This document shows, piece after piece, positions 1 through 6,978 of a stretch of 16,374 bases of DNA. Each line of letters opens with the position of its first letter. The first letter of the stretch is position 1. The translations under genes and the position numbers were made by a program. Source of the DNA: SLST01 sp046538735. GTDB taxonomy: Bacteria; Spirochaetota; Spirochaetia; DSM-27196; SLST01. The stretch spans positions 1-16,374 of the forward strand of contig JBKHII010000061.1 in the NCBI GenBank assembly GCA_046538735.1, read 5' to 3'. The notes beneath the pieces are model-generated. The model searched no databases, was not told the origin of the DNA, and was given only the letters and a program-made list of their open reading frames with translations.

Positions 1-453
1 CTAGTCGAAAAGCTTGGCTATCCGATCGCGGGCTCCGTTGAACCGGCGCTCGAGATTCGATCTGATGGCGCTCCGAGTATCGGGAGAAAGCGATAGTCCG
101 AGTTCCCGGAGTGCGACAACGAAGTGCTCGGTATCTGCGAGGCTTTGCACCGAGCTGAGAAACACCATTGGATTCCACGGTCTCTCATCCGGTGATACGG
201 GTGACGCGAGCTTCGCGGTCGTCTCCAGCATTCGCGACGCATCGTCTTCCGAAAGCTCCAGCTCCCGCATCGTGCGAGCGAGTAGACGAATCCGCACATC
301 TACAGTCGCGTTCGCCAAAACAGCAGCGGATATCGGATTGATGCCGTCCAGCACAGCCGCTCGCCCTGCGGCCGGGTCGCGTCCCACGGCTTCGTAGAAC
401 CGGTCGAAACCGGCCTCCGTCAGCAGGATCTCTATTGCCTTCGCGCCGTCCAA
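1..453 (-). CDS. Hypothetical protein, 150 aa
   Basis: I do not recognise this protein. It is a soluble, probably mostly helical 150-residue polypeptide with no signal peptide or membrane segment. The chosen start is TTG (451-453), because on the minus strand it is preceded by a good Shine-Dalgarno sequence (GGAGAG, about 6 nt upstream). No ATG in the same frame fits better. The stop codon is the first three bases of the window, so the gene is complete. It is transcribed away from the plus-strand haem-fragment/deacetylase cluster, and the 150-nt gap between them must hold both promoters. A competing plus-strand frame at 14-397 is rich in Ser and Arg and lacks a clear ribosome site, so the minus-strand frame is preferred. 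No function can be given. Confidence 0.6.
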   Translation of the reverse strand: MDGAKAIEILLTEAGFDRFYEAVGRDPAAGRAAVLDGINPISAAVLANATVDVRIRLLARTMRELELSEDDASRMLETTAKLASPVSPDERPWNPMVFLSSVQSLADTEHFVVALRELGLSLSPDTRSAIRSNLERRFNGARDRIAKLFD

Positions 454-539
454 GTTCGTCTCTCCTCGTGTCTCTGCCGGGCTGATGCAGTATGTAGCCT
501 ACCCGTTCAGGGCGCCCGGCGCCACCCGATTCCCCGCCC

Positions 540-586
540 TTGACGCAATCCCGCGACTCCCTCACTATACCTTAGTATTCTACTAA
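540..586 (+). promoter_or_regulatory. Candidate promoter with palindromic operator ahead of the 604-3029 cluster
   Basis: A perfect 6-bp inverted repeat, TTAGTA-TTC-TACTAA, lies at 572-586. It is strikingly AT-rich for this genome and sits 18 nt before the start codon at 604. A TTGACG hexamer (540-545) and TATACC (566-571) lie upstream, but their 20-nt spacing is long for a sigma70 promoter. On the minus strand a TATAGT (569-564) could serve the divergent gene. If transcription starts near 575-580, the palindrome covers the start site, as expected of a repressor operator. The regulator is unknown. Confidence 0.35.
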
Positions 587-603
587 CCTATTCGGAGGTC
601 ACG

Positions 604-795
604 ATGCCGGTGACTGAGACCATACGGGGGCCGCCCGTGCGCAAGCCCGTCGCCGAGGACACGGTGACCTCGATCGAGATCTACACGGCAGCCGGCGACC
701 TTGCGCTCCAGCTCTTTGGCGTGCGGGACGAGGCCGGCAAGGAGGACCCGCGCTGGCACTCGCTCGCCGAGTCGTGCGCCGCGAAGCTACCTTGA
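604..795 (+). CDS. 63-aa ORF resembling the C-terminal end of a HemS/HmuS-type haem-utilisation domain (fragment or small protein)
   Basis: HemS/HmuS/ChuX-family proteins bind or degrade haem in the cytoplasm and are normally over 150 to 300 residues long. This ORF is only 63 residues. Residues 12-45 follow the pattern I recall for the end of that domain: VRKP, then VTSIEIY, a Gly turn, LFG, an R-x-E run and a Trp about 15 residues later. The rest of the domain, including any haem ligand, is missing. An in-frame stop (574-576) shortly upstream rules out a longer frame. It nevertheless has an excellent ribosome site (GGAGGT, 5 nt before ATG) and ends 4 nt before the deacetylase start, so it may be translated and coupled to it. 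It could be a decayed gene end, a small domain protein or a leader ORF. The family link is from memory and moderate. Confidence 0.5.
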   Translation: MPVTETIRGPPVRKPVAEDTVTSIEIYTAAGDLALQLFGVRDEAGKEDPRWHSLAESCAAKLP

Positions 796-799
796 GCAC

Positions 800-1831
800 A
801 TGATCCTCCACTATCCCGAGAGCATCGACCTCTCCAAGTACGGGATCCGGATTCCCGTCGCGGTGGACCGCGCGGAGGCGGTGCTGGGCGACGTGCTCGC
901 CGATCCCACGATCGGCGGCGACTCCGCGTCGTGGCTGCTCGGTCCCGACGGGACCGAGATCGGCCGCGAAGACGTGCTCCGCGTCCACGCGCCCGCGTAC
1001 GTTGAGCGGGCGTTCGGGGCGAGCGTGGAGGAGCTCCTGCTCGAGGTGTTCGAGCTCGTGAACGAAGACGGGAGCTACCACCGCTACGACCCGGCGAGCG
1101 CGCGTCGGCCTCTCGCAGAGCTCTTCACGGAGTGGCTCCGCTGGATGAGCGGGACCCATCAGGCGGCGCGGGTCGCGCTCGAGCACGGGTTCTGCTTCTA
1201 CCTGGGCGGCGGGACGCACCACGGGCACTACGACTTCGGGCACGGTTTCTGCATTTTCAATGACATCGTCGTCTCGCTCAGGAAGCTGCAGGCACAGGGG
1301 CGAATCGAGCGCGCCTGGGTCGTGGATATCGACGCGCACAAGGGCGACGGGACCGCCGCGCTCACCGCGGACGATCCCACGGTCTCGACGCTCTCCGTTC
1401 ACATGGCGAACGCCTGGCCCCTCGACCTGCCGGATCGCCTCCCGGACGGCACCACCGCCCCGTGGCGCGTTCCGAGCACGATCGACGTTCCGGTCGCGCC
1501 CGGCGAGGAAGAGGAGTACCTTCCGCGACTGCGCGCCGCGCTCGAGCAGCTCGCGTCGACCGATGCGGACCGGCCGGACGTCGCGTACGTGGTGGACGGA
1601 GCCGATCCGTACGAGCTGGACGAGCTACCGTCGACCCAGGACCTGAGGCTCTCGCTCGAGCAGCTCGGCGAGCGCGACCGCATGGTCTACCGCTTTCTCG
1701 AGGAGCGCGGAATACCGCAGGCGTGGCTCATGTCGGGTGGGTACGGCGCGCGCGCGTGGGAGCCGTTCTCGCAGTTCCTCAAGTGGGTGCTTCGAGAGCG
1801 CCGAAGATCCGCGCCGCAGAGGTCCACGTAA
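800..1831 (+). CDS. Histone deacetylase / acetylpolyamine amidohydrolase family protein
   Basis: This is a zinc-dependent amidohydrolase of the arginase/deacetylase fold, 343 residues and expected in the cytoplasm. Family members remove acetyl groups from lysine, polyamines or small acyl-amides. The full active site is visible: GGGTHH with the His pair H140/H141, the GFCIFND segment (N154/D155), metal ligands D178 and H180 in VDIDAHKGDGT, D269 in DGADPYELD, and the transition-state Tyr Y315 in SGGY. The start is set at ATG 800, because the frame further upstream (from 701) reads as Arg/Ser-rich shadow, whereas MILHYPESIDL matches a normal family N-terminus. Its own ribosome site is weak, and the preceding 63-aa ORF ends 4 nt earlier, suggesting translational coupling. 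The kinase gene follows after 37 nt. The substrate cannot be told from sequence. Confidence 0.88.
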   Translation: MILHYPESIDLSKYGIRIPVAVDRAEAVLGDVLADPTIGGDSASWLLGPDGTEIGREDVLRVHAPAYVERAFGASVEELLLEVFELVNEDGSYHRYDPASARRPLAELFTEWLRWMSGTHQAARVALEHGFCFYLGGGTHHGHYDFGHGFCIFNDIVVSLRKLQAQGRIERAWVVDIDAHKGDGTAALTADDPTVSTLSVHMANAWPLDLPDRLPDGTTAPWRVPSTIDVPVAPGEEEEYLPRLRAALEQLASTDADRPDVAYVVDGADPYELDELPSTQDLRLSLEQLGERDRMVYRFLEERGIPQAWLMSGGYGARAWEPFSQFLKWVLRERRRSAPQRST

Positions 1832-1868
1832 CGTCGAACTCGTGGTAGAGTGGGACTCCGAGGCGCGC

Positions 1869-3029
1869 ATGACGGCAGACGACCGTACCCCAGAAATCCC
1901 CGCGCACGCGATCCGTCCGTGGCGGGAGGAGCTTCTCGAGCATACGCTTCGAATTGCCGCGATCGCGGGATTCGTCGCTCTGGTTCCGAGCGTGATCGCG
2001 TCGTTTCGCGGTGGACTCCCGTTCGTTGCGTACTCGGATATCGCGGCGTACGCGGCGATCGTGCTGCTGCTCGGGTGGAGGCGGCTCAGGTACGAGGTGC
2101 GCGCCGCCGCGCTCGTGGCGGTCGTGCTCTTCCTGGGCGTGATGCTTCTTTTCACCGTCGGGCTCGGCGGCGCATCGTTTCTCTGGCTCGGCGCGCCGAT
2201 CTTCGTCTCGATCCTCTTCATTCCGATCGTCGGTACGCTCGTCGTGGCGGCGATCGTCGCTATCACGCTCGGTGTCTGCACGGCGTTGCTCTTCGCCGGA
2301 TCGCTTCCGTGGACGCTCAGTCCGGAGGCGTGGTTCACCGTCGTGGGGAACTACGTCGCGGTGACCGCGTTCGTTTCGGCCGGGATGGGTTCTCTGCTCG
2401 ACCGCGTCGTACGAGCTCTCGCAGACGAGCGGCGCCGGAGCGCCGAGCGCGCGCACCTCATCTCCGAGATCCATCATCGGGTCAAGAACAACCTTCAGAC
2501 GATGGTGAGCCTGCTCCGGCTTCATCGCGGCGACGTGGGGAAGCCCACGGCGGACGAGCTCGCGTACGCGGAGGCTCGCGTGCTCGCGATGGCGGCGGCA
2601 CACGAAGCCACGTACCGCGGCGAGAACGTGCGCTCTGTGGGCCTTGCCGAGCTCGCGCGTCAGAGTGCGCACGAGGTTGGCCGGCATCTCTTCCAATCGG
2701 TCGAGCTCAGCATCCGGGGCGATGCGGTTTCGATCCCAACCGGTGATTCCGTGGCGGTCAGTCTGATCATTGCCGAGCTTCTGATCGGATTCCACCGGGA
2801 GGCCGAAGTCCGGAAGAGCGACGTGACTATTCGCGTGCAGACGCGTCTGGACGGCGCAGCGGCGGTGTTGGTTCTCGAGTTGCCGAACGGCGTGCTCGAC
2901 GAACGGTCTCAGACCACGAAAGACGTGATCGCCGCCCTCGTATCGCAAATCCACGGTCGAATCGAGACCGCGACGGCCGGCGACCTGTTGCGTCACCGGA
3001 TTGCCTTTCCGATTCCGCCGGAGACGTAG
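1869..3029 (+). CDS. Membrane HisKA_2-type sensor histidine kinase with degenerate ATPase domain
   Basis: The protein has 386 residues. Residues about 27-175 are very hydrophobic and make five to six membrane helices with short loops, an integral-membrane sensor region with no large periplasmic domain. A short linker leads to a HisKA_2 dimerisation/phosphoacceptor segment at about 190-250, with the classic EIHHRVKNNLQ motif (His202/His203). The C-terminal 130 residues lie where a HATPase_c domain belongs, but the N-box is AELLIGFHREAE (302-313) without its Asn residues, and no DxGxG or GxG loop is visible (about 335-345). It may therefore not autophosphorylate. The start at 1869 has GAGG 6 nt upstream; longer versions add an Arg/Ser-rich shadow of the deacetylase gene. 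It lies 37 nt after the deacetylase and converges on the PilZ gene with a 2-nt gap. No response regulator is in the window. Confidence 0.82.
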   Translation: MTADDRTPEIPAHAIRPWREELLEHTLRIAAIAGFVALVPSVIASFRGGLPFVAYSDIAAYAAIVLLLGWRRLRYEVRAAALVAVVLFLGVMLLFTVGLGGASFLWLGAPIFVSILFIPIVGTLVVAAIVAITLGVCTALLFAGSLPWTLSPEAWFTVVGNYVAVTAFVSAGMGSLLDRVVRALADERRRSAERAHLISEIHHRVKNNLQTMVSLLRLHRGDVGKPTADELAYAEARVLAMAAAHEATYRGENVRSVGLAELARQSAHEVGRHLFQSVELSIRGDAVSIPTGDSVAVSLIIAELLIGFHREAEVRKSDVTIRVQTRLDGAAAVLVLELPNGVLDERSQTTKDVIAALVSQIHGRIETATAGDLLRHRIAFPIPPET

Positions 3030-3031
3030 GG

Positions 3032-4021
3032 TCAGACCGGCTCGCTCGTCTCTCGTCGTCTCTCATTGCGGAACACGAGGCCCACGACCTTGTCGCGCGT
3101 GGCCGGTCTCAGGTCTTCGAAGCTCACGTGCACAACCTTCCCGCCCTTCGATTCCCGTTCGATCCGTCCCGGAAGGTGGAGCGCCTTCGTGCTGTCCGGA
3201 TGGAACGTCAGTTCCACGTGTTCCCCGCGCTGGTAGCGACCGTCCGGAGCGAAGAAGCTCGCGCCGCCGCCGCCGATGTCGATCAGCTCGGTCTGCGCGG
3301 GCCGCTCGGACTCGCTCGCGAGCTTGACGTATACGGGAAGGCGCACGTTTCCGCGGTAGTACCTGCGGCGTTGCACGCGGCGGAGCCCTTCGGCATGCGA
3401 GAGCGTCATCTCGCCCGGTGGGTTCGAGAGGACTGCCGAGCCGAACTGGTAGATCCCGGAGCCGTTCTGGTGGACGACCTCCACGAACGTACCGGTCGTA
3501 ACACGCGGCGCGTCGCGATCGGTATCGATCCGAAACGCGGACGGGGTGGGCTCGCGCACGCGGCCTGAGATCATTCGATCGTGGTTGTCGATCACGATCA
3601 CACCCGATCCGGCCGGGATCTCCGTGCTCGATTCGGGTTGAGCTCCAGCGGGTGACCCGCCGAATCCGAGACGGACGCGGAGCGCCGCGACTTCTCCGCT
3701 GCCCGCCGTGTCGTCCGCGAGCGCCCGTTCGGCGCAGTCGTTGAATACCGTGTGATTCTGAAGAAGTAAGGGTTTCTGTTCCGGCTTTCTCAGGTAATGC
3801 GAGAGCCGTTCGAGCGCCTCCGCGTCTGTATTCGACAGGGCGAGCTCGCCTCGCATCTCTTCGTACCTCCGGTTCGCGATCGCCACGCGGCGTCTGCGCT
3901 CCCGTCGTCGTGTCCGCGAGGCGTACCAGATCAGGAAGGAGATCAGGACGGCGATGACAAGCACGAATGCGACGATCTCGACCGGAGAAGCGGAGAAGCC
4001 GCTCAGAAAATCAATGATCAC
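3032..4021 (-). CDS. Membrane-anchored PilZ-domain protein (putative c-di-GMP receptor)
   Basis: PilZ domains bind cyclic di-GMP and change motility, secretion or envelope functions. In this 329-residue protein one hydrophobic helix (about 13-34) is followed by an Arg-rich stop-transfer stretch (37-45), placing the rest in the cytoplasm. A middle region (about 135-210) looks like the beta-barrel that precedes PilZ in YcgR-type proteins. The PilZ domain covers about 215-320, with the RxxxR signature RRYYR at 219-223. The second motif, normally D/N-x-S-x-x-G, is DIGGGG (248-253), so the Ser is replaced by Gly. The start is GTG (4019-4021), supported by GGAGAGG about 6 nt upstream. It is the last gene of a three-gene minus-strand run. 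A diguanylate cyclase at 13609-14775 shows that the cell makes the ligand. Confidence 0.85.
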   Translation of the reverse strand: MIIDFLSGFSASPVEIVAFVLVIAVLISFLIWYASRTRRRERRRRVAIANRRYEEMRGELALSNTDAEALERLSHYLRKPEQKPLLLQNHTVFNDCAERALADDTAGSGEVAALRVRLGFGGSPAGAQPESSTEIPAGSGVIVIDNHDRMISGRVREPTPSAFRIDTDRDAPRVTTGTFVEVVHQNGSGIYQFGSAVLSNPPGEMTLSHAEGLRRVQRRRYYRGNVRLPVYVKLASESERPAQTELIDIGGGGASFFAPDGRYQRGEHVELTFHPDSTKALHLPGRIERESKGGKVVHVSFEDLRPATRDKVVGLVFRNERRRETSEPV

Positions 4022-4080
4022 GGTACACCTCTCCAGTTAAGGTATCCCGCGACGCGGTCGCGTGTGATAGCCCTCCTGGA

Positions 4081-4533
4081 CTACGGCCGGCGCAGACGGT
4101 ACGGAACGTCCGGTGCCGGCTGCTGATTCCGATAGGTGTAGAGGACGCGAAGATTGATCATGTCACCGTCGTATTCAACGTAGATATGGTCCCAATCGAT
4201 CGGCTCGTCGTTGAGCTCGATGTCGTACCGGTTGCGATGACCCTCGTACGCGTTCGGGTTGTAGTCGACCCACACGCTCCGTACGCGTTCCACGGCGATC
4301 GTCTCCGGCTTGTTCTCGTAGTCCCACCATTGGACGAATCGGACGCGCCGAAGCAGCCACACGGCGTCGATCACATCGTAGCTGTTGAGCGTGAAGGGCC
4401 GTGGCGCCGGCACGATCGGCGCGGTCCATCTACCCTCGTTCGTGAGCGTTTGCGCGGCAGCGCCGCCGACCCCGCCGACGGCGAGCAGGAGAGCCGCGTA
4501 GAAAGACACCACCGTTCCGGACGAGAACCTCAC
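4081..4533 (-). CDS. Small secreted protein of unknown function, 150 aa
   Basis: I do not recognise this family. The N-terminus looks like a Sec signal peptide: a short basic start, a hydrophobic stretch at about 8-22 and Ala-Ala-Ala-Gln at 25-28, giving likely cleavage after Ala27. The mature part of about 123 residues is rich in Trp, Tyr, Asn and Asp and probably all-beta (RFVQWWDYENK, VWVDYNPN, IYVEYDGD). Such a composition suits a periplasmic or outer-surface protein. There are no Cys residues, so it is not a lipoprotein. The start is GTG (4531-4533), the first possible start after an in-frame stop that overlaps the end of the upstream gene. Its ribosome site is poor. It lies 21 nt after the AP2/H1-like gene and 59 nt before the PilZ gene on the same strand, so it is probably co-transcribed. 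Confidence 0.65.
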   Translation of the reverse strand: MRFSSGTVVSFYAALLLAVGGVGGAAAQTLTNEGRWTAPIVPAPRPFTLNSYDVIDAVWLLRRVRFVQWWDYENKPETIAVERVRSVWVDYNPNAYEGHRNRYDIELNDEPIDWDHIYVEYDGDMINLRVLYTYRNQQPAPDVPYRLRRP

Positions 4534-4554
4534 GATGTGAGTATCGGCAGGAGC

Positions 4555-5193
4555 CTACTTCTTCTTGCTCGTCGCCTTTCTGGTCGACGTGCTCTTCGCG
4601 GTCGAGGAGGTCTTCTTCGCTGTAGACGTTTTCTTGGAAGAGGCCTTTGCGGACGACGCACCCTTCTTCGAGGAAGCCGGGCTCTTTCGCGTTGACGGGC
4701 TCTTCTTTCGCTTGCGGCTCGGGTGCTTCTCCTCCCACTCCTTGAAGAACCGCTTCACGCCGTTGACTCCGTCCTGCTCGAATGCGTCCACCCATCCCGT
4801 GCGGAACTCGACCGCGAGCGCGCGCGCTTCGTCTTCCGTTCGCTTCGTGCCGAAGTAGAATCGCTTGGAGCGATGCGTTCGCCGACCGTTCGGCCCGATC
4901 GAATAGTGCGCCGCCCAGTACCGTGACACGTTCCCGTTCCGGGTGAGCTGGCTCTGGTGGACGCCCGGCGTTCCGCTCATGTTGTTGACCTGAATGCCCT
5001 TCTTCGGGCCGAATCGACGGGGCGCGTACCGATCGCCGCGCTCTTCGAGCCACGCGATCGCGGCGGCCTTCGCCTTTCGTTTTCCGCCCCATTTCTTGTC
5101 GCTGAACAGCTTGGACTCGTACCCAACGCTTCCGCCGATGCGAGCCTGATAACCATGGGTGCCACCCGTGTCGATACGTACAACTGCTGGCAT
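4555..5193 (-). CDS. AP2-like DNA-binding protein with histone H1-like Lys/Ser/Ala tail
   Basis: The 212-residue protein has two parts. Residues 1-155 contain two possible AP2/ERF-like units. One is weak, at about 13-51 (GYQARI ... aromatic, basic, then AKAAAIAWLEE). The other is clearer, at about 76-134: GVHQSQ, YWAAHYSIG, a basic loop, RFYFGTKRTEDEARALAVEFR. That is the three-strand-plus-helix pattern of AP2 domains, as in phage and bacterial DNA-binding proteins. Residues 158-212 form a tail of almost only Lys, Arg, Ser, Thr and Ala with no acidic residue, including SPSTRKSP and repeated SSKK/TAKK units, like bacterial H1-like proteins (HctB type) and eukaryotic H1 tails. The start ATG (5191-5193) has AGGAG 6 nt upstream. 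I infer a nucleoid-associated or architectural DNA-binding protein. The tail is certain by composition, the AP2 assignment likely, the role inferred. Confidence 0.75.
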   Translation of the reverse strand: MPAVVRIDTGGTHGYQARIGGSVGYESKLFSDKKWGGKRKAKAAAIAWLEERGDRYAPRRFGPKKGIQVNNMSGTPGVHQSQLTRNGNVSRYWAAHYSIGPNGRRTHRSKRFYFGTKRTEDEARALAVEFRTGWVDAFEQDGVNGVKRFFKEWEEKHPSRKRKKSPSTRKSPASSKKGASSAKASSKKTSTAKKTSSTAKSTSTRKATSKKK

Positions 5194-5304
5194 AACTACT
5201 CCTAACCGGTGGGTCGCCTACAGCTTACGGATGCGTCCCGCCGCTTGTCAATGTTAGAGGGCCGTTCATTTCCCGGAATTCGTTGCATTCACGTAACTTG
5301 CAAG

Positions 5305-5362
5305 CTCGCGTGAAGGTCTCTCACACAAATTGGAGTTGTGCGTCGGCATACTCGCGTGAAGG
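5305..5362. repeat. Short direct repeat downstream of the GH1 gene
   Basis: CTCGCGTGAAGG occurs at 5305-5316 and again at 5351-5362, a 46-bp offset, in the 187-nt gap between the GH1 stop and the AP2/H1-like gene. Between the copies, CACAA (about 5324) and TTGTG (about 5336) can form a small hairpin, but no T-run follows on the minus strand. This gap must carry the promoter of the AP2/H1-like gene, so the repeats could be paired binding sites. They could equally be chance. Confidence 0.3.
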
Positions 5363-5380
5363 GCGCCTCGCGTTTCGCGT

Positions 5381-6715
5381 CTACTCCACGATCGAGTTCG
5401 CCGCCGCAACGCGAGCGTACCATCGACCGCTGTCCTTGAGCGTCCGTTCCTGTGTTTCGAAGTCGGTGTACGCGAGGCCGAATCGGCTGTCGTAGCCGCA
5501 CGCCCACTCGAAGTTGTCCATCAGCGTCCAAATGAAGTAGCCCTTGAGCGGTACGCCCGCCTCGATCGCATCGAGCGCGGCGTTGAAGTGACTTCTCAAG
5601 TAGTCGATCCGCTCCGAATCTCGGATCCGCGAGCCGTCCGGCACGTCCCGCCGCGACATGCCGTTTTCGCTCACGTAGAACTCCGGAATCTCCGGATGCC
5701 GCTCGTGCACGCGGATCAGAAGGTCGGACAGCCCTTCCGGGAAGATCTCCCAGTCTCGATCACTCACGTTCTCGTCGTCTCGCCGATTGAGAAGCTCGCC
5801 GTCTCCGCCGGCCGGATCGTGCATCACCTTTCGCGTGTAGTAGTTGAGCGCGAAGTAGTCGACCGGTTGGTGAATCCGCTCCATGTCACCGGCCTGTATC
5901 TCGGGAACGTCCGCGCCGTAGTGCTCCCACGCGTCGAGCGGGTACGGAAGGCCCATCACCGGGTTCATGAACCACCAGTTGAAGGTGGACTCCTGCAGCG
6001 CTGCGAGTCTTCTGTCCGCCTCGGTATCCATCGCCGGGTAGGCGGGCTCCATGTTCAGGACGATGCCGGCCTTGCAGCCCGGGCTGTTCGCCCGGATGAT
6101 CGGCATGCCCTCGCCGTGGGCGAGGAGCACGTTGTGCGCGGCGCGGAGCGCGGTCCTGCGATCACGGATGCCCGGTGCGTGCGCGCCTATCTCGTGACTC
6201 AGGATCGAGATGCACCACGGCTCGTTGAAGGTGGCCCACATCTTGACCCGATCCCCGAGCACGCGCGTGACCGTATCGGCGTAGCCCGCAAACGCCTTGA
6301 TCGTCTCACGGCTTGCCCACCCGCCGCGATCCTGAAGCGCTTGCGGAAGATCCCAATGGTAGAGCGTGACGAACGGCGCGATTCCGGCCTCGAGCAGCTC
6401 GTCGGTCAGGCGGTCGTAGTAGTCGAGACCCGGACGTGCGACGCGACCGGTTCCTTCGGGGTAGACGCGCGGCCAGGCGACCGAGAAGCGGTATGCGTTG
6501 TTGTTCATCGCCGTCATGAGCGCGATGTCGTCGCCGGAGCGATGGTACGAGTCGCACGCCGGCTCGCCCGTGTGGCCGCCGAACACCTTGCCCGGCGTCG
6601 CGGAGAATCGGTCCCAGATCGACTCACCGCGGCCGTCTTCCCGTGTCGCGCCTTCGATCTGATACGCCGCTGTCGCGGTACCCCAGAGAAACCCGTCCGG
6701 AAACGCCCTGCTCAT
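5381..6715 (-). CDS. GH1 family beta-glucosidase (beta-glycosidase)
   Basis: This retaining beta-glycosidase of glycoside hydrolase family 1 hydrolyses beta-linked glucosides, galactosides or similar glycosides from the non-reducing end. It has no signal peptide, so it should act in the cytoplasm on imported oligosaccharides. At 444 residues it is full length for a bacterial GH1. Visible motifs are the N-terminal FPDGFLWGTATAAYQIEG signature, the glycone-binding H120, the acid/base E165 in TFNEPW, the nucleophile E350 in YVSENGM, and the C-terminal WTLMDNFEW with E403/W404. ATG 6713-6715 is chosen because the strong GGAGG ribosome site lies 5 nt upstream and the family signature begins there; the frame stays open upstream to 6922 but reads as noncoding. 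It is divergent from a LacI-family regulator whose operators flank the shared promoter region. The exact sugar is not readable. Confidence 0.93.
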   Translation of the reverse strand: MSRAFPDGFLWGTATAAYQIEGATREDGRGESIWDRFSATPGKVFGGHTGEPACDSYHRSGDDIALMTAMNNNAYRFSVAWPRVYPEGTGRVARPGLDYYDRLTDELLEAGIAPFVTLYHWDLPQALQDRGGWASRETIKAFAGYADTVTRVLGDRVKMWATFNEPWCISILSHEIGAHAPGIRDRRTALRAAHNVLLAHGEGMPIIRANSPGCKAGIVLNMEPAYPAMDTEADRRLAALQESTFNWWFMNPVMGLPYPLDAWEHYGADVPEIQAGDMERIHQPVDYFALNYYTRKVMHDPAGGDGELLNRRDDENVSDRDWEIFPEGLSDLLIRVHERHPEIPEFYVSENGMSRRDVPDGSRIRDSERIDYLRSHFNAALDAIEAGVPLKGYFIWTLMDNFEWACGYDSRFGLAYTDFETQERTLKDSGRWYARVAAANSIVE

Positions 6716-6789
6716 GATTTCCTCCCGCACCGGGACCGGGGTCCGCACGGTCTCAGTGCCTCCGCCGGCGGTTTTCGCCGCCTCATGCC

Positions 6790-6817
6790 TTGACATATCA
6801 TGATTTTCGAGTAGAAT
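6790..6817 (+). promoter_or_regulatory. Near-consensus sigma70 promoter toward the LacI-family gene
   Basis: TTGACA (6790-6795) and TAGAAT (6812-6817) are separated by 16 nt, matching the bacterial housekeeping promoter at 6/6 and 5/6 positions, with the start expected near 6824. On the opposite strand TTGATT (6820-6815) and TATGTC (6797-6792), 17 nt apart, form a weaker promoter candidate for the GH1 gene over the same bases. The segment 6801-6819 is also an imperfect dyad (TGATT ... AATCA). Transcription to the right would leave a leader of about 250 nt before the regulator's start codon. Confidence 0.6.
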
Positions 6818-6820
6818 CAA

Positions 6821-6837
6821 GAACACGCGTTCCCAAT
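6821..6837. promoter_or_regulatory. Left copy of candidate LacI-family operator
   Basis: GAACACGCGTTCCCAAT contains the quasi-palindrome GAAC-A-CG-C-GTTC with a central CG, the usual layout of LacI-family operators. It begins 4 nt after the TAGAAT box, covers the expected start of the rightward promoter, and abuts the -35 box of the leftward candidate. Its exact 17-nt reverse complement recurs at 7030-7046. Confidence 0.6.
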
Positions 6838-6978
6838 TGCGGGAGCGCGAATGCCGTCGCGCGTTCGAGCAGCGGATGCGGTTCGCGATAGCGAGCCGTC
6901 CGCGGCGCGTCTGAGAGACCAAAATTTCAACATCGGTGGGTCAAACTGGTGCTCGAGGACGTCCTGAGCGCGTGTCGG

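Noticed and set aside
511..523. Two adjacent GGCGCC sites as a regulatory repeat
   Set aside because: Short self-complementary GC hexamers are expected at this base composition, and nothing else supports them.
572..590. DtxR/IdeR iron box
   Set aside because: Only one half (CTAACCTA) resembles the consensus; the full 19-nt site matches poorly.
1779..2996. Minus-strand frame of 405 codons opposite the kinase gene
   Set aside because: Arg/Asp/Glu/His-rich with no domain. The plus strand has membrane helices and a perfect HisKA_2 motif.
5588..6793. Plus-strand open frame of 401 codons opposite the GH1 gene
   Set aside because: It is the mirror of a certain GH1 enzyme, has a shadow-like Arg/His/Val composition and no ribosome site.
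6716..6922. 69-residue N-terminal extension of the GH1 protein
   Set aside because: The extension lies upstream of the strong ribosome site, covers the promoter region and looks noncoding; the GH1 signature begins at the shorter start.
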